Positions 27,546 to 37,639 are shown, numbered from the stretch's first letter. The stretch: 64,000 nucleotides of DNA from Ideonella sp. (GCA_016721465.1 JADKIA010000028.1:682001-746000); one strand, 5' to 3'. A program made the numbers and translations. The notes: generated from the sequence alone by a model not told the origin.

Positions 27546-28271
27546 ATGAAACCCGTGCTGGTGTTGCAGCACCTCGTGAACGATGGCCCAGCCTACCTGG
27601 CCACTTGGCTGGGCGCGCGACGCGTGCCGGTGGCGGTGCGCTGTACCGAGGCGGGCGATCAGTTTCCAGGGTCGTTGCGCGGCTTCAGCGCGCTGGCCAT
27701 CCTGGGCGGGGCGATGAGCGCGAACGACGACATGCCTTCGCTGCGGCAAGCTGAAGCCCTGGTGAACGAGGCGGTTCGGACGGGCGTGCCCGCACTGGGC
27801 CATTGCCTGGGTGGCCAGTTGATGGCGCGCGCCTTGGGTGCGAGCGTTCGAACATCGCCTGCGCCGGAGGTGGGCTGGCAGACCATCGACCGAGCTTCGA
27901 ATGACGCGGCCAGGGCCTGGCTCGGCGATGCGGCGCGATTGACGGTCTTTCAATGGCATTTCGAAGCCTTTGATCTGCCTGCCGGTGCCCAACGCGTGGC
28001 GGGCAACGCCGCCTGCCCGAACCAGGCCTTCGCCGTTGGTCCACATCTGGCAATGCAGTTCCACATCGAGATCGACCTGCCCAAGTTGCAGGCCTGGAGC
28101 GATGCGCTGGACGACGGGTACGCGCCCGCCTTGGCAGCCTCGCCCGACAGTGTTCAGACGGTGGAAGCCATGCGGCAGGGTGCAGGCGTGCATCTGGCGG
28201 CCCACCACGGCTTGGCCGATCGCATCTACCGTCGGTGGCTGAATGGCGCCGGCGTTGATTTCATAAAGTGA
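27546..28271 (+). CDS. Class I glutamine amidotransferase-like protein
   Basis: The 241-residue GATase1-fold protein has the nucleophile elbow GHCLGGQLMARALG with its Cys and a catalytic His in AMQFHIEID. It resembles GMP-synthase-type amidotransferase proteins encoded as single domains near amine or amino-acid genes. No synthase partner lies nearby. It is divergent from speB, with about 86 bases between the start codons. It could hydrolyse a gamma-glutamyl amide in polyamine metabolism, but the sequence alone does not establish this. Confidence 0.82.
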   Translation: MKPVLVLQHLVNDGPAYLATWLGARRVPVAVRCTEAGDQFPGSLRGFSALAILGGAMSANDDMPSLRQAEALVNEAVRTGVPALGHCLGGQLMARALGASVRTSPAPEVGWQTIDRASNDAARAWLGDAARLTVFQWHFEAFDLPAGAQRVAGNAACPNQAFAVGPHLAMQFHIEIDLPKLQAWSDALDDGYAPALAASPDSVQTVEAMRQGAGVHLAAHHGLADRIYRRWLNGAGVDFIK

Positions 28272-28341
28272 AATGGAATCTTCGGATCGTGGAATCGGCT
28301 GATGCTGCGGTGCAGCAGATGATTCCATGACAAAGAACGCC

Positions 28342-28358
28342 GTTTCGCATCACGAAAC
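28342..28358. promoter_or_regulatory. Inverted repeat GTTTCG-N5-CGAAAC upstream of aceA
   Basis: Perfect 6-base arms GTTTCG (28342-28347) and CGAAAC (28353-28358) flank a 5-base spacer. The site lies in the AT-richer 237-base leader of isocitrate lyase, about 150 bases before the start codon. It has the size of a dimeric regulator operator. Which protein would bind is unknown. Confidence 0.4.
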
Positions 28359-28398
28359 ACTTGCTCTAAGTTGTTGATTTTAAAGAAAAGATGATTTA

Positions 28399-28421
28399 GT
28401 CTTCTATAAGACATAAGTCTT
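28399..28421. promoter_or_regulatory. Three alternating GTCTT/AAGAC half-sites upstream of aceA
   Basis: GTCTT (28399-28403), AAGAC (28408-28412) and GTCTT (28417-28421) follow each other at an exact 9-base period. They form two overlapping palindromes GTCTT-N4-AAGAC and AAGAC-N4-GTCTT. They sit about 90 bases upstream of the aceA start in the likely promoter zone. The arrangement suggests cooperative binding of a dimeric repressor or activator of the glyoxylate shunt. Confidence 0.5.
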
Positions 28422-28508
28422 CTCAAATGCGATTGGCGCGGGTAGGCTAGAGCCATCGAATCCACGGTTCGTTTGTTTCCTCCCACCCTCTGTCAATCAG
28501 GAGTTTTC

Positions 28509-29807
<1,299 letters not shown>

Positions 29808-29863
29808 TCGAACATGGCCTGACCGCTTCAGGCCAAGATCAGGTTTGAGGAGGCCAGTGCAGG

Positions 29864-29892
29864 CGGCGCCGCAGCGATGCGGCGCCGTTTTT
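29864..29892 (+). terminator. Intrinsic terminator after aceA
   Basis: Stem CGGCGCCGC (29864-29872) pairs perfectly with GCGGCGCCG (29879-29887) around the loop AGCGAT. Five T residues follow at once (29888-29892). It lies 57 bases after the aceA stop and 13 bases before the end of the converging ABC permease gene. Confidence 0.9.
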
Positions 29893-29904
29893 CGTGGAAT
29901 CCGA

Positions 29905-30825
29905 TCAGGCGCCGCGTTGCCGCCGGAGCACGAGCAGAGCGAAGCAAGCCGCCGCAATGAGCAGCGCCATGAGGAACAGCGGCGAGGCCAGTTGGGCGAT
30001 CGCAGTGCCCAGGTTGCTCAGCTCCCGTTGCGGGAAAGCGAGCAAGGCACGCTCCAGATCGGCAAGGTTCTCCGCCCCTGGAAATACGCCGCGACTGCCA
30101 TCGCCTGTCACCGCGAAGCTGGCTTTCGAGAACCATGCCTGGATGGTGTCGCCGACGACGGTGATGCCGTAGACCTTGGCCAGCAGCTGATGCAAGATCA
30201 CCCCACCGCCAATCACGGCGGCCACCCCCCAACGTTTGAGCCAAGCCGAAGCCGCCATGGTGCCCAGGACCATGGGCGACAGCCACAACGTGGCCAGCAC
30301 CAGGCCAACGGCCGTGCTCGCCAGACCGGAGACAGCGGCGTATGCAATGGCCGGCCCTGGCAGGGCGGCAAGGTCGCTGAAGCCGCTGACATGGAGCACC
30401 AGCACAACGGCCACGATCACGCCGCCGGCCAAGCCCGCCGCCATGGCAGTGATCGGCACCAGCACCAAGTGCATCAGCAACGTGGCCAACAGGCTCTGCA
30501 CGTGGCCGGCCGGCAACGACAGCCAGAACTCGATGGATCGGTCTTGCTGGTCGCGCCTGGCCAGGCCGGGTGCCTGGATCAGGTTCGCCATCCAGACCAG
30601 AAACAAGGTCAGGTAGGCGGTGGCTCCAATGGCCAGCAAAGCCAGCCCAAGCGACGAGAGGCGCCCATCGGAGGCCTGCAGCGGGCTCAAGCGGTCCACG
30701 TTGACATGGACGCTGCCGAAGATGGACATCAACAGTGTCAGCACAAAGGGCGCGGCCATCATCACCATCCAGCCAGAGCGGTGCTGCATCCACTCGCGCA
30801 GCAGCAGGGTCTTGAAGCGTTGCAT
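29905..30825 (-). CDS. ABC-2 type transporter permease
   Basis: The 306-residue membrane protein has about six hydrophobic segments. It starts with a short cytoplasmic N-terminus (MQRFKTLLLREWMQHRSGW) like other ABC-2 permeases, and contains an extracytoplasmic stretch after the first helix. It lies 11 bases after the ATPase gene and forms a GntR-ATPase-permease module. No substrate can be assigned. Modules of this kind often answer to cell-envelope antibiotics, which is family knowledge rather than something seen here. Confidence 0.82.
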   Translation of the reverse strand: MQRFKTLLLREWMQHRSGWMVMMAAPFVLTLLMSIFGSVHVNVDRLSPLQASDGRLSSLGLALLAIGATAYLTLFLVWMANLIQAPGLARRDQQDRSIEFWLSLPAGHVQSLLATLLMHLVLVPITAMAAGLAGGVIVAVVLVLHVSGFSDLAALPGPAIAYAAVSGLASTAVGLVLATLWLSPMVLGTMAASAWLKRWGVAAVIGGGVILHQLLAKVYGITVVGDTIQAWFSKASFAVTGDGSRGVFPGAENLADLERALLAFPQRELSNLGTAIAQLASPLFLMALLIAAACFALLVLRRQRGA

Positions 30826-30836
30826 GGTTCGTTCCT

Positions 30837-31715
30837 TCAGGCTGGGGTGCGATTCATGTCGGGTGCGCGGGTCAGCGCCACGAACAGGTCGACCAGGCTG
30901 GGTCGCATGCGCTGTCCCAGGGCCTGCACGGCCTCGGGTGGCGGCCCGTCGAAGATGGCGGCGGCGCCGCCTTGCACGCGGTAGCGCAGCAGTGGGTGCG
31001 CGGCCGCGATGGCATCGGCCTGTGCCGCATCATGGCTCAGGGCGACAAAGCGCCGATCCATGTCTTCGAGGCTGATCGAGAGGGCCAGCTTGCCTTCGTT
31101 GAGGATCATCACGTCCGACAACAGGGCCTCGATCTCCTCCACCTGGTGCGTGGAGATCAGCACGCTGCGTTCGCCATCGCACCATTCGTCGATCAACATC
31201 TCGTAGAAGGCCTTGCGCGAGAGAACATCGAGGCCCAGCGTGGGCTCGTCGAGGATCATCACGCGAGCGTCGATGGCCGCCATCAAGGCCAGGTGCACCT
31301 GCACCACCATGCCCTTGGACAGTGCCTTGACCTTGTCCGTCAGGCCCACGCTGGTGCGGCGCAGCAGGCTGCGGGCGCGGTCGGCAGAAAAGCGCGGATG
31401 CAGGCCGCTCATCAGCTTGATCAGCTGCCGCACCCGCGCCCAGCGCGGCAGGATGGCCACGTCCGGGATGTAGCAAATCGATTCAAGCAACTGCTGCCGG
31501 TCGCGCCGTGGGTCCAGGCCCAGCACACGCAGTTCGCCTTCGCAGGGGCGCAGTCCGACAAGGGCCTTCATCAACGAGGTCTTGCCGGCACCGTTGTGAC
31601 CCAACAGACCGACGACGCGGCCCGACGGTACGTTGAAACTCACGTTGTCGACGGCCAGCTTGCGGCCATAGCGCAAGGACACGTCGCGGGCTTCAATCAA
31701 GTTCGGCGCGGTCAT
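30837..31715 (-). CDS. ABC transporter ATP-binding protein
   Basis: The 292-residue ATPase has Walker A GHNGAGKTSLMKALVG, a Q-loop region after it, the signature-like ALSKGMVVQ, Walker B VMILDEPTLGLD and a switch His in STHQVEE. The variant signature is typical of ABC-2 exporters such as the YtrB/CcmA-like groups. ATG 31715 overlaps the stop of the upstream GntR regulator gene by 4 bases. The permease gene follows 11 bases later. Confidence 0.9.
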   Translation of the reverse strand: MTAPNLIEARDVSLRYGRKLAVDNVSFNVPSGRVVGLLGHNGAGKTSLMKALVGLRPCEGELRVLGLDPRRDRQQLLESICYIPDVAILPRWARVRQLIKLMSGLHPRFSADRARSLLRRTSVGLTDKVKALSKGMVVQVHLALMAAIDARVMILDEPTLGLDVLSRKAFYEMLIDEWCDGERSVLISTHQVEEIEALLSDVMILNEGKLALSISLEDMDRRFVALSHDAAQADAIAAAHPLLRYRVQGGAAAIFDGPPPEAVQALGQRMRPSLVDLFVALTRAPDMNRTPA

Positions 31716-32062
31716 GCGTCCTCCCAATTCAGGTCTTGCGGGCCCAGGCCCAGGCGGCGCAGCCGCTGACGCAGCGTGGGCCACTCTTCGGCCAGGAATC
31801 GGCCGCGCTCGGTGGTCTTTAGGTGGTCCCGCGCCCCTGGGCGCACGTAGACGCCCAGGCCACGCCGGGTCTCGAGCAGTCCGTTGTCGCTCAGTGCCTG
31901 CAGGGCCCGGCTGACCGTGAGCGGGTTGAGCAGGTGCTGGCTGGCCAGGGCCCGCACGCTGGGCATGGCACCGCCCTCGGGCGGGTCACCGTCCAGCAGG
32001 CGCGCGGCCAGGTGATCGGCAAGCTGCAGGTAGATCGGTTGTCGGTCGTCCCAGGGGGGCAT
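31712..32062 (-). CDS. GntR-family regulator, YtrA type
   Basis: The 116-residue protein has a GntR winged helix-turn-helix: PIYLQLADHLAARLLDGD, PSVRALASQHLLNPLTVSRA and LETRRGLGVYV. Only a short C-terminal tail follows, the layout of the YtrA subfamily. YtrA-type regulators sit beside the ABC transporter they repress, and here the stop overlaps the ATPase start by ATGA. ATG 32062 is chosen because the upstream 40 residues of the open frame show no family similarity. Confidence 0.88.
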   Translation of the reverse strand: MPPWDDRQPIYLQLADHLAARLLDGDPPEGGAMPSVRALASQHLLNPLTVSRALQALSDNGLLETRRGLGVYVRPGARDHLKTTERGRFLAEEWPTLRQRLRRLGLGPQDLNWEDA

Positions 32063-32209
32063 GGGGAGTCCATGGGTGTGTTGCTGATGTAGCACACCAT
32101 ATCTCCGGCCCCGGGTCGAGGCCACACCGATGCGACAGGCTGCGGATGCAGGCGATGGATTGCAGCAAGGACATGCGTGCATGCCTGGAGACCCGCGGCA
32201 CCGCAGGTG

Positions 32210-33358
32210 TCACATCGACGTTTGCAGCATCGCCCGGTAGTCGTCCCGCGTGGCGATGCGCGGGTTGGTCTTGTGGCAGTGGTCGGCCATGGCGCCATCG
32301 ATCACGCGCTCGAACAGGTCCTGCGTCACCCCCATGGCCGCGAGCCCGCCTGGCAAGCCCAGTCGAGCATTGAGGGTACGCACGGCGTCGGCGAGTTCAG
32401 TGCCACGGCTGTCGCAGCCCATCAGGCCGATGGCGTGAGCCATGCGTTGCAAACGGTGCTCGCGCTGGATGCTGTCGGCGGACGCATTGAACAGGATCAC
32501 CGCCGGCAGGAACATCGCATTGAGCGTGCCGTGGTGCAGTCGCGGATTGACACCGCCCAGACTGTGGCTGAGCGAATGCACGCAGCCCAGTCCCTTCTGG
32601 AAGGCCATGGCGCCCTGCATGCTGGCGCTCATCATCTGCCAGCGCGCCTCGCGGTCCTGCCCGTCGCGGGTGGCGCGCTCGATGTGCGCCCAGCCGCGGG
32701 CCAGGCCGTCGAGCGCGATGCCGTCGGCCGGTGGATTGACGGCCGGGGCCATGAAGGTCTCCAGGCAATGCGCGATCGCATCCAGGCCGGTGGCCGCGGT
32801 GAGCGCTGGTGGCAGGCCCAGCGTGAGCTCGGGGTCGAGGATCGCCGCCTTGGGCACCAGATGCCAGCTGTGAAAGCCGAGCTTGCGACCATCGTCCACG
32901 ATGACGATGGCGCCGCGCGCCACTTCGCTGCCGGTGCCCGCGGTGGTGGGCACGGCGATGAGCGGCGCGACCTGGTCGGTGATCAACAGGCTGCCGCCCT
33001 CGATGGTGGCGTAGGCCTTCAGCTCACCGGGGTGCGTGGCGAGGATGGCCACACCCTTGGCCAGATCGATGCTGGAGCCGCCACCCACTGCGACCAGGCC
33101 GTCGCAGCCTTGCGCCCGGTACAGGTCGGCGGCGGTGCGCACGGCGAGTTCAGTCGGGTTGCTTGGGGTCTGGTCGAACACGGCATGCGGCAAGGTGCCG
33201 AGCGCGGCCAAGGCCTTGTCCAGCACACCGGCTGCGCGCACCCCGGGATCGGTGACCAGCAGCGGCTTGGCCATGCCGCAGCGTCCACACTCTGCAGCCA
33301 GGCCGGCAATGGCGCCGAAGTCGATGTCGATCTGCGTGATGTACTGGATGCGGGCCAT
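32210..33358 (-). CDS. Iron-containing alcohol dehydrogenase
   Basis: The 382-residue protein is a type III (Fe-dependent) alcohol dehydrogenase. It has the NAD-binding GGGSSIDLAKG, TTAGTGSEV, and the metal-ligand Asp and His residues in GLDAIAHCLE and NPRLHHGTLNAM. The exact length fits the family. Many members reduce aldehydes or oxidise small alcohols; the substrate is unknown. The start at 33358 (MARIQYITQIDIDFG) fits, while the longer frame to 33610 is mostly antisense to the divergent esterase gene. Confidence 0.9.
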   Translation of the reverse strand: MARIQYITQIDIDFGAIAGLAAECGRCGMAKPLLVTDPGVRAAGVLDKALAALGTLPHAVFDQTPSNPTELAVRTAADLYRAQGCDGLVAVGGGSSIDLAKGVAILATHPGELKAYATIEGGSLLITDQVAPLIAVPTTAGTGSEVARGAIVIVDDGRKLGFHSWHLVPKAAILDPELTLGLPPALTAATGLDAIAHCLETFMAPAVNPPADGIALDGLARGWAHIERATRDGQDREARWQMMSASMQGAMAFQKGLGCVHSLSHSLGGVNPRLHHGTLNAMFLPAVILFNASADSIQREHRLQRMAHAIGLMGCDSRGTELADAVRTLNARLGLPGGLAAMGVTQDLFERVIDGAMADHCHKTNPRIATRDDYRAMLQTSM

Positions 33359-33471
33359 GGCGGGTACCGGTGGGTGTTGAGCGAAGCCACCAGTATGCTT
33401 GCGATCCCCGAACCCCAAAGCCCGCTCGGCGACAGCGCTTCTCGGCGCATTCGAACACTGCCCCCACCCAT

Positions 33472-34410
33472 ATGTCGTCGCGACTGTTGACCCCCGCCAT
33501 GGCCGGATTGCTCGATCGAATCCAGCGTGCGCAACGCGCGCCGTTCCATGCCATGACGCCGATCGAGGCGCGCATCGCCTACACCAAGGCCGCCGAGGTC
33601 TTGGAGCCACCCCGGGCGGCGCTGGCCAGGGTGCAGGACTTCGAGATCCCCGCCGCTGACGGCGCCCCGTTGCCGGCTCGCCTGTACGCCCCCAGCGAGG
33701 GCCACATGCCGGTGCTGCTGTACCTGCATGGTGGCGGCTTCGTCATCGGGGGCCTGGAGACGCACGACAGCCTTTGTCGGCAGCTGGCGCTGCGCTCGGG
33801 CGGCGCCGTGGTTGCGCTGGACTACCGTCTGGCGCCTGAGCATCGTTTTCCCACTGCCGTGGACGATGCCTGGGCCTCGATGCAGTGGCTCGCCGAACAC
33901 GGCCAGACGCTTGGCCTGGACGGCGCACGGCTCGCCGTCGGCGGCGACAGCGCAGGGGGCACCTTGGCGGCGGTCTGCGCCATCCATGCGCGCGACATCG
34001 GCCTGCGCCTGACGCTTCAATTGCTGATCACGCCTGGCACCACCGCCCACGCCGACACGCCCTCGCACCACCTGTTCGCCAACGGGTTTCTGCTGGACGC
34101 TGCCAACGTGCAGTGGTTCTTCGACCACTACATTGACCATCACCATCGCCGCGATTGGCGCTTTGCGCCCTTGCTGGCCGAGGAACTCGACGGCCTGGCA
34201 CCCGCCTGCATCGTGCTGGCCGAATGCGACCCGCTTGTGGACGAAGGCCTGGCCTATGCCGATCGGCTGCGCATGGCGGGCGTGCCCGTGGCGCTGGAGT
34301 TGTATCGTGGCCTCACGCACGATTTCATCAAGATGGGCCGCGCGCTGAAGGAGGCCGGGCTGGCCCAGGCGGTGGCGGCCGACGCACTCAAGGAGAGCTG
34401 GAAAACATGA
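33472..34410 (+). CDS. HSL-family alpha/beta hydrolase (esterase/lipase)
   Basis: The 312-residue esterase of the hormone-sensitive-lipase group has the oxyanion motif YLHGGGFVIGG and the nucleophile elbow GGDSAGGT. An acid residue lies in ECDPLVDEG and the catalytic His in LTHDFIKMG. YRLAPEHRFP is also diagnostic. No signal peptide is visible. ATG 33472 (MSSRLLTPAMAGLLD) is chosen over the upstream frame to 33370, which extends into the promoter gap. The stop overlaps the next start by ATGA. Confidence 0.9.
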   Translation: MSSRLLTPAMAGLLDRIQRAQRAPFHAMTPIEARIAYTKAAEVLEPPRAALARVQDFEIPAADGAPLPARLYAPSEGHMPVLLYLHGGGFVIGGLETHDSLCRQLALRSGGAVVALDYRLAPEHRFPTAVDDAWASMQWLAEHGQTLGLDGARLAVGGDSAGGTLAAVCAIHARDIGLRLTLQLLITPGTTAHADTPSHHLFANGFLLDAANVQWFFDHYIDHHHRRDWRFAPLLAEELDGLAPACIVLAECDPLVDEGLAYADRLRMAGVPVALELYRGLTHDFIKMGRALKEAGLAQAVAADALKESWKT

Positions 34411-35267
34411 CCCAACGAAGAGACTTCCGGTTTCTCGACCGCCTGCGGGTACGCTGGGCCGAAGTGGATCTGCAGAAGATCGTTTTCAACGGCCACTACC
34501 TGATGTACTTCGACACCGCGGTCGCTGGCTACTGGCGCGCTTTGGCGTTGCCGTACCACGACACCATGGCGGCGCTGGCTGGCGACCTGTATGTGCGCAA
34601 GGCCACGCTGGAGTACCACGCCTCCGCGCACTACGACGACCAGTTGGAGGTGGGTGTGCGCACCGGGCGCATCGGCAACTCGTCGATGGTGATCGAGTGC
34701 GCGGTGTTCCGCGGCGAGCAGCTCCTGGTCTCTGGCGATCTGGTCTATGTCTTCGCCGATCCGGTCACGCAAACCAGCCGCCCCGTGCCGCAGGACTTGC
34801 GTGAGGTGCTGCAAGGTTTTGAGGCGGGCAAGCCGATGGTGGAGGTGCGCGTGGGCAGCTGGGACGAACTCGGACGCGAGGCTCAACCCATCCGCGCCAA
34901 GGTCTTCGTCGAGGAGCAGCACATCCCGGCCGATCTGGAATGGGACGCGGCCGATGCGGTGGCGGTGCATGCCGTGGCCTACAACCGGTTTGGTGTGCCG
35001 CTGGCCACCGGCCGGCTGCTGGAGCATGTGCCTGGCGTGGCCAAGATCGGCCGCATGGCCGTGGTGGCCTCGATGCGTGGCAGCCGCATCGGGCGCACAG
35101 TGCTCGATGCGCTGATGCAGACGGCGAAGGCGCGCGGCGAGCGAGAGGTGCTGCTGCACGCCCAGATGTCGGCCGCACCCTTCTACACACGGGCCGGCTT
35201 CGTCACGCGGGGTGAGGTGTTCGAGGAAGCGGGCATTGCCCATGTGGAGATGCTGCGCCCACTTTGA
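34407..35267 (+). CDS. Fusion of a 4HBT/YbgC-type thioesterase and a GNAT acetyltransferase
   Basis: The 286-residue protein has two domains. Residues 1-140 match hotdog-fold YbgC-type acyl-CoA thioesterases (VRWAEVDLQKIVFNGHYLMYFD with the Asp/Asn active-site region, then LEYHASAHYDDQLEV). Residues about 145-286 form a GNAT N-acetyltransferase of the ElaA/YjcF kind (VFVEEQHIPADLEWD, KIGRMAVVASMRGSRIG as the acetyl-CoA loop, HAQMSAAPFYTRAGF). AGGAG at 34391-34395 and a 4-base overlap couple it to the esterase gene. A thioesterase joined to an acyl-CoA-using transferase suggests linked acyl-CoA handling, but the substrate is unknown. Confidence 0.85.
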   Translation: MTQRRDFRFLDRLRVRWAEVDLQKIVFNGHYLMYFDTAVAGYWRALALPYHDTMAALAGDLYVRKATLEYHASAHYDDQLEVGVRTGRIGNSSMVIECAVFRGEQLLVSGDLVYVFADPVTQTSRPVPQDLREVLQGFEAGKPMVEVRVGSWDELGREAQPIRAKVFVEEQHIPADLEWDAADAVAVHAVAYNRFGVPLATGRLLEHVPGVAKIGRMAVVASMRGSRIGRTVLDALMQTAKARGEREVLLHAQMSAAPFYTRAGFVTRGEVFEEAGIAHVEMLRPL

Positions 35268-35304
35268 TCCATGCCGCCCGCCATGCACCTGGGCGCACGA
35301 GGCT

Positions 35305-35610
35305 TCACAGCGGGACAAATGCCTCGGCATGCCGCTGGCCACGCACCCACGGGGCCACGGCGCTGGTGGCGCACTCATCAATCCAATCGGCGAGATCCCG
35401 CCCAATGCCTTCGGGCAAGGCATAGGTCTCCATCACCGTCACTTCACCGTCGCGCAATTCGGGCCGCCGCCAAAGCTGGCATTGCAGGTCCGGTCGGACC
35501 CGGCGCAGCGCGGTGTGGCATTGCCGGACGGCCGCAGCGACCAGGGCCGCATCGGCTTCGGCCACGCGGTAGTAGACGAACAATGCTCGCAAGACGGCCG
35601 GGAGGCTCAA
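35305..35610 (-). CDS. DUF4936 family protein
   Basis: The 101-residue small protein (LFVYYRVAEADAALVAAAVR, LQCQLWRRPELRDGEVTVMETY) belongs to DUF4936, a betaproteobacterial family regularly encoded beside ygfZ. It looks like a ferredoxin-like alpha/beta dimer fold of the kind seen in small monooxygenase-like proteins, but no function is known. It overlaps the ygfZ stop by 4 bases, so the two are translationally coupled. Confidence 0.8.
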   Translation of the reverse strand: MSLPAVLRALFVYYRVAEADAALVAAAVRQCHTALRRVRPDLQCQLWRRPELRDGEVTVMETYALPEGIGRDLADWIDECATSAVAPWVRGQRHAEAFVPL

Positions 35611-36539
35611 GGCGCCTCGATCGGTATCGCGTAGGGCAGCGTCAACGGAGTCAACACCGCCGCATCCACCGCGCCCGCATGCAAGCGGCCGCCTTCCAGG
35701 GCCGCCAGCTTCACCTCCACCAATGCCGTCCAGCCGCCGCTCGGCCGCGGCGCGGCCAGCACCACCATGCCGGCGGGTTGACTCGGATCGGCGTCGTGAA
35801 AGACCTCCTGCCCAGGCTGAAGTGGAGCGTCGGAGTCAAACAACATGGCGCGGCGCTTCAAGGTGCCACGGTATTGGCTGCGAGCCACGACCTCCTGGCC
35901 GGGGTAGCAGCCCTTCTGGAAGTTGACGCCGCCCACGAGTTCGAAGTTCACCATCTGCGGTACGAACTGCTCGACCGTTGCGGCGGCGATGCGGGGCACG
36001 GCACTGCGCACTTCCAGCCAGGCCCAGCTGGCGGGGTCGAGTGCTGGCAAGTCTGGCGCAGCGGCCGAGGCCGATTGAATCAGCAGGTGGCGCGGCAGGC
36101 CCAACGCGTCGGGCAAGCGGACCACGCTCGCGTCGCCGAGGCGACCCGTGCCCCAGGCGCCCACCGGCGCAGCCTCGCCCAACCAGCGCTGCGCGCCGGC
36201 GCCGACAAGCCCATGCACGGCCAGGTCGGCGCTGGCGTCGCTCAGCTTGCATTTGGCCCGCAGCACGAACATCGACAGGCGCTTGAGCGTGGGTGCCAGC
36301 AGATCGGCACTGCAGGCCAGCAGCAGCTCATCCGCAGAGCGCCGGCACACCACCAGGCTGGCCAGCAGTCGGCCCTTGGCGGAGCAGTAGCCGGCCAGTC
36401 GGGCTTGTTGTTCACTCAGGTGCTCGACATCCTGAGTGAGTTGACCATGGAGGAAGTTCGCGGCATCGAGCCCTTGGGCCCGGATCAGGCCCCAATCGGT
36501 CAATCGCACGGCGCCTTCGGGCAGGGGAGTGGGTTGCAT
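35607..36539 (-). CDS. ygfZ: Folate-binding protein YgfZ
   Basis: The 310-residue tetrahydrofolate-binding protein is related to GcvT and helps maintain certain Fe-S enzymes such as MiaB. The family signature KGCYPGQEVVAR is intact, including the conserved Cys. FLHGQLTQDVEHL lies near the N-terminus. ATG 36539 (MQPTPLPEGAVRLTDWG) is used; upstream in-frame starts exist. It is divergent from mltG (95 bases between starts), a common arrangement in Burkholderiales. Confidence 0.92.
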   Translation of the reverse strand: MQPTPLPEGAVRLTDWGLIRAQGLDAANFLHGQLTQDVEHLSEQQARLAGYCSAKGRLLASLVVCRRSADELLLACSADLLAPTLKRLSMFVLRAKCKLSDASADLAVHGLVGAGAQRWLGEAAPVGAWGTGRLGDASVVRLPDALGLPRHLLIQSASAAAPDLPALDPASWAWLEVRSAVPRIAAATVEQFVPQMVNFELVGGVNFQKGCYPGQEVVARSQYRGTLKRRAMLFDSDAPLQPGQEVFHDADPSQPAGMVVLAAPRPSGGWTALVEVKLAALEGGRLHAGAVDAAVLTPLTLPYAIPIEAP

Positions 36540-36634
36540 GACGCCGATTATCATCACGGCCCCTTGTCCGCATCCGCTGCTGGGTCGGCCCACGCCGCCA
36601 TCGTCTCCATCGCGCCCAATTCCTCCATCGATTC

Positions 36635-37639
36635 ATGAAAGTCTGGCGCCTGGTCCTGATGCTTATCGTGGTCTTCACGGCCGCCATGCTGGGCACCGCA
36701 TGGTGGTGGCTGCAGCGCCCACTGCCTCTGGCATTCCCGACCGTGGAACTGTCCATCGAGCCGGGCAGCTCGCCCCGCACCGTGGCAGACGCATGGGTGC
36801 AGGCTGGTGTGCAAACCGACGCGCGGCTGCTCTACCAGTGGTTTCGCGCCTCGGGCCAGTCGCGTCGCATCCGTGCGGGCAGCTACGAGCTGGAGCCTGG
36901 CGTCACACCCCGCAGCCTGCTCGACAAGATGGTGCAGGGCGATGAAGCGTTTGAGCGTGTCCGGCTGATCGAAGGTTGGACGATGCGCCAGTTTCGCGCC
37001 GAGCTCGCCAAGGCGCCGCACCTGAGGCCGACCACATCGGCCATGACGGATGCCGATCTCATGCGGGCCATTGGTCGACCCGGCGTGACTGCCGAGGGAC
37101 ATTTCTTCCCCGACACCTACGTCTACAGCCGCGGCGTCAGCGACGTCACGGTGTTGCGCCGGGCAGCTCAGACGATGCAGCAGAAACTGGACGCCGCCTG
37201 GACCGAGCGCGCACCGAACCTGCCACTTCGCAGCGTCGAAGACGCACTCGTGCTGGCCTCGATCATCGAGAAGGAGACCGGCCGCGCCAGTGATCGGGCC
37301 CGCATTGCCGGCGTGTTCAACAACCGCCTTCGCATCGGCATGCCATTGCAGACCGACCCGAGCGTGATCTATGGTCTGGGCGAGGCCTTCGACGGCAACT
37401 TGCGCAAGATCGATCTGCAGACCGACACGCCCTACAACACCTATACCCGCGGGGGCCTGCCGCCAACGCCGATCGCCATGCCCGGCCTGGCAGCGATCCG
37501 TGCTGCGGTGCAGCCCGAGCCCACGCGGGCGCTGTACTTCGTTGCCCGGGGTGACGGCACCAGCGCCTTCAGCGATGACCTGGCCGCGCACAATCGGGCG
37601 GTGAACCAATACCAGCGAAGCCTGCGCAGGTCGCCATGA
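36635..37639 (+). CDS. mltG: Endolytic murein transglycosylase MltG
   Basis: The 334-residue YceG-family enzyme cleaves nascent glycan strands and sets peptidoglycan chain length. One N-terminal membrane anchor (about 5-25) is followed by a LysM-like segment (about 35-90). The catalytic domain then shows AEGHFFPDTYVY, the active-site Glu in ASIIEKETG, VFNNRLRIGMPLQTDPSVIYG and NTYTRGGLPPTPIAMPG. The stop overlaps tmk by ATGA, the conserved mltG-tmk-holB order. Confidence 0.95.
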   Translation: MKVWRLVLMLIVVFTAAMLGTAWWWLQRPLPLAFPTVELSIEPGSSPRTVADAWVQAGVQTDARLLYQWFRASGQSRRIRAGSYELEPGVTPRSLLDKMVQGDEAFERVRLIEGWTMRQFRAELAKAPHLRPTTSAMTDADLMRAIGRPGVTAEGHFFPDTYVYSRGVSDVTVLRRAAQTMQQKLDAAWTERAPNLPLRSVEDALVLASIIEKETGRASDRARIAGVFNNRLRIGMPLQTDPSVIYGLGEAFDGNLRKIDLQTDTPYNTYTRGGLPPTPIAMPGLAAIRAAVQPEPTRALYFVARGDGTSAFSDDLAAHNRAVNQYQRSLRRSP

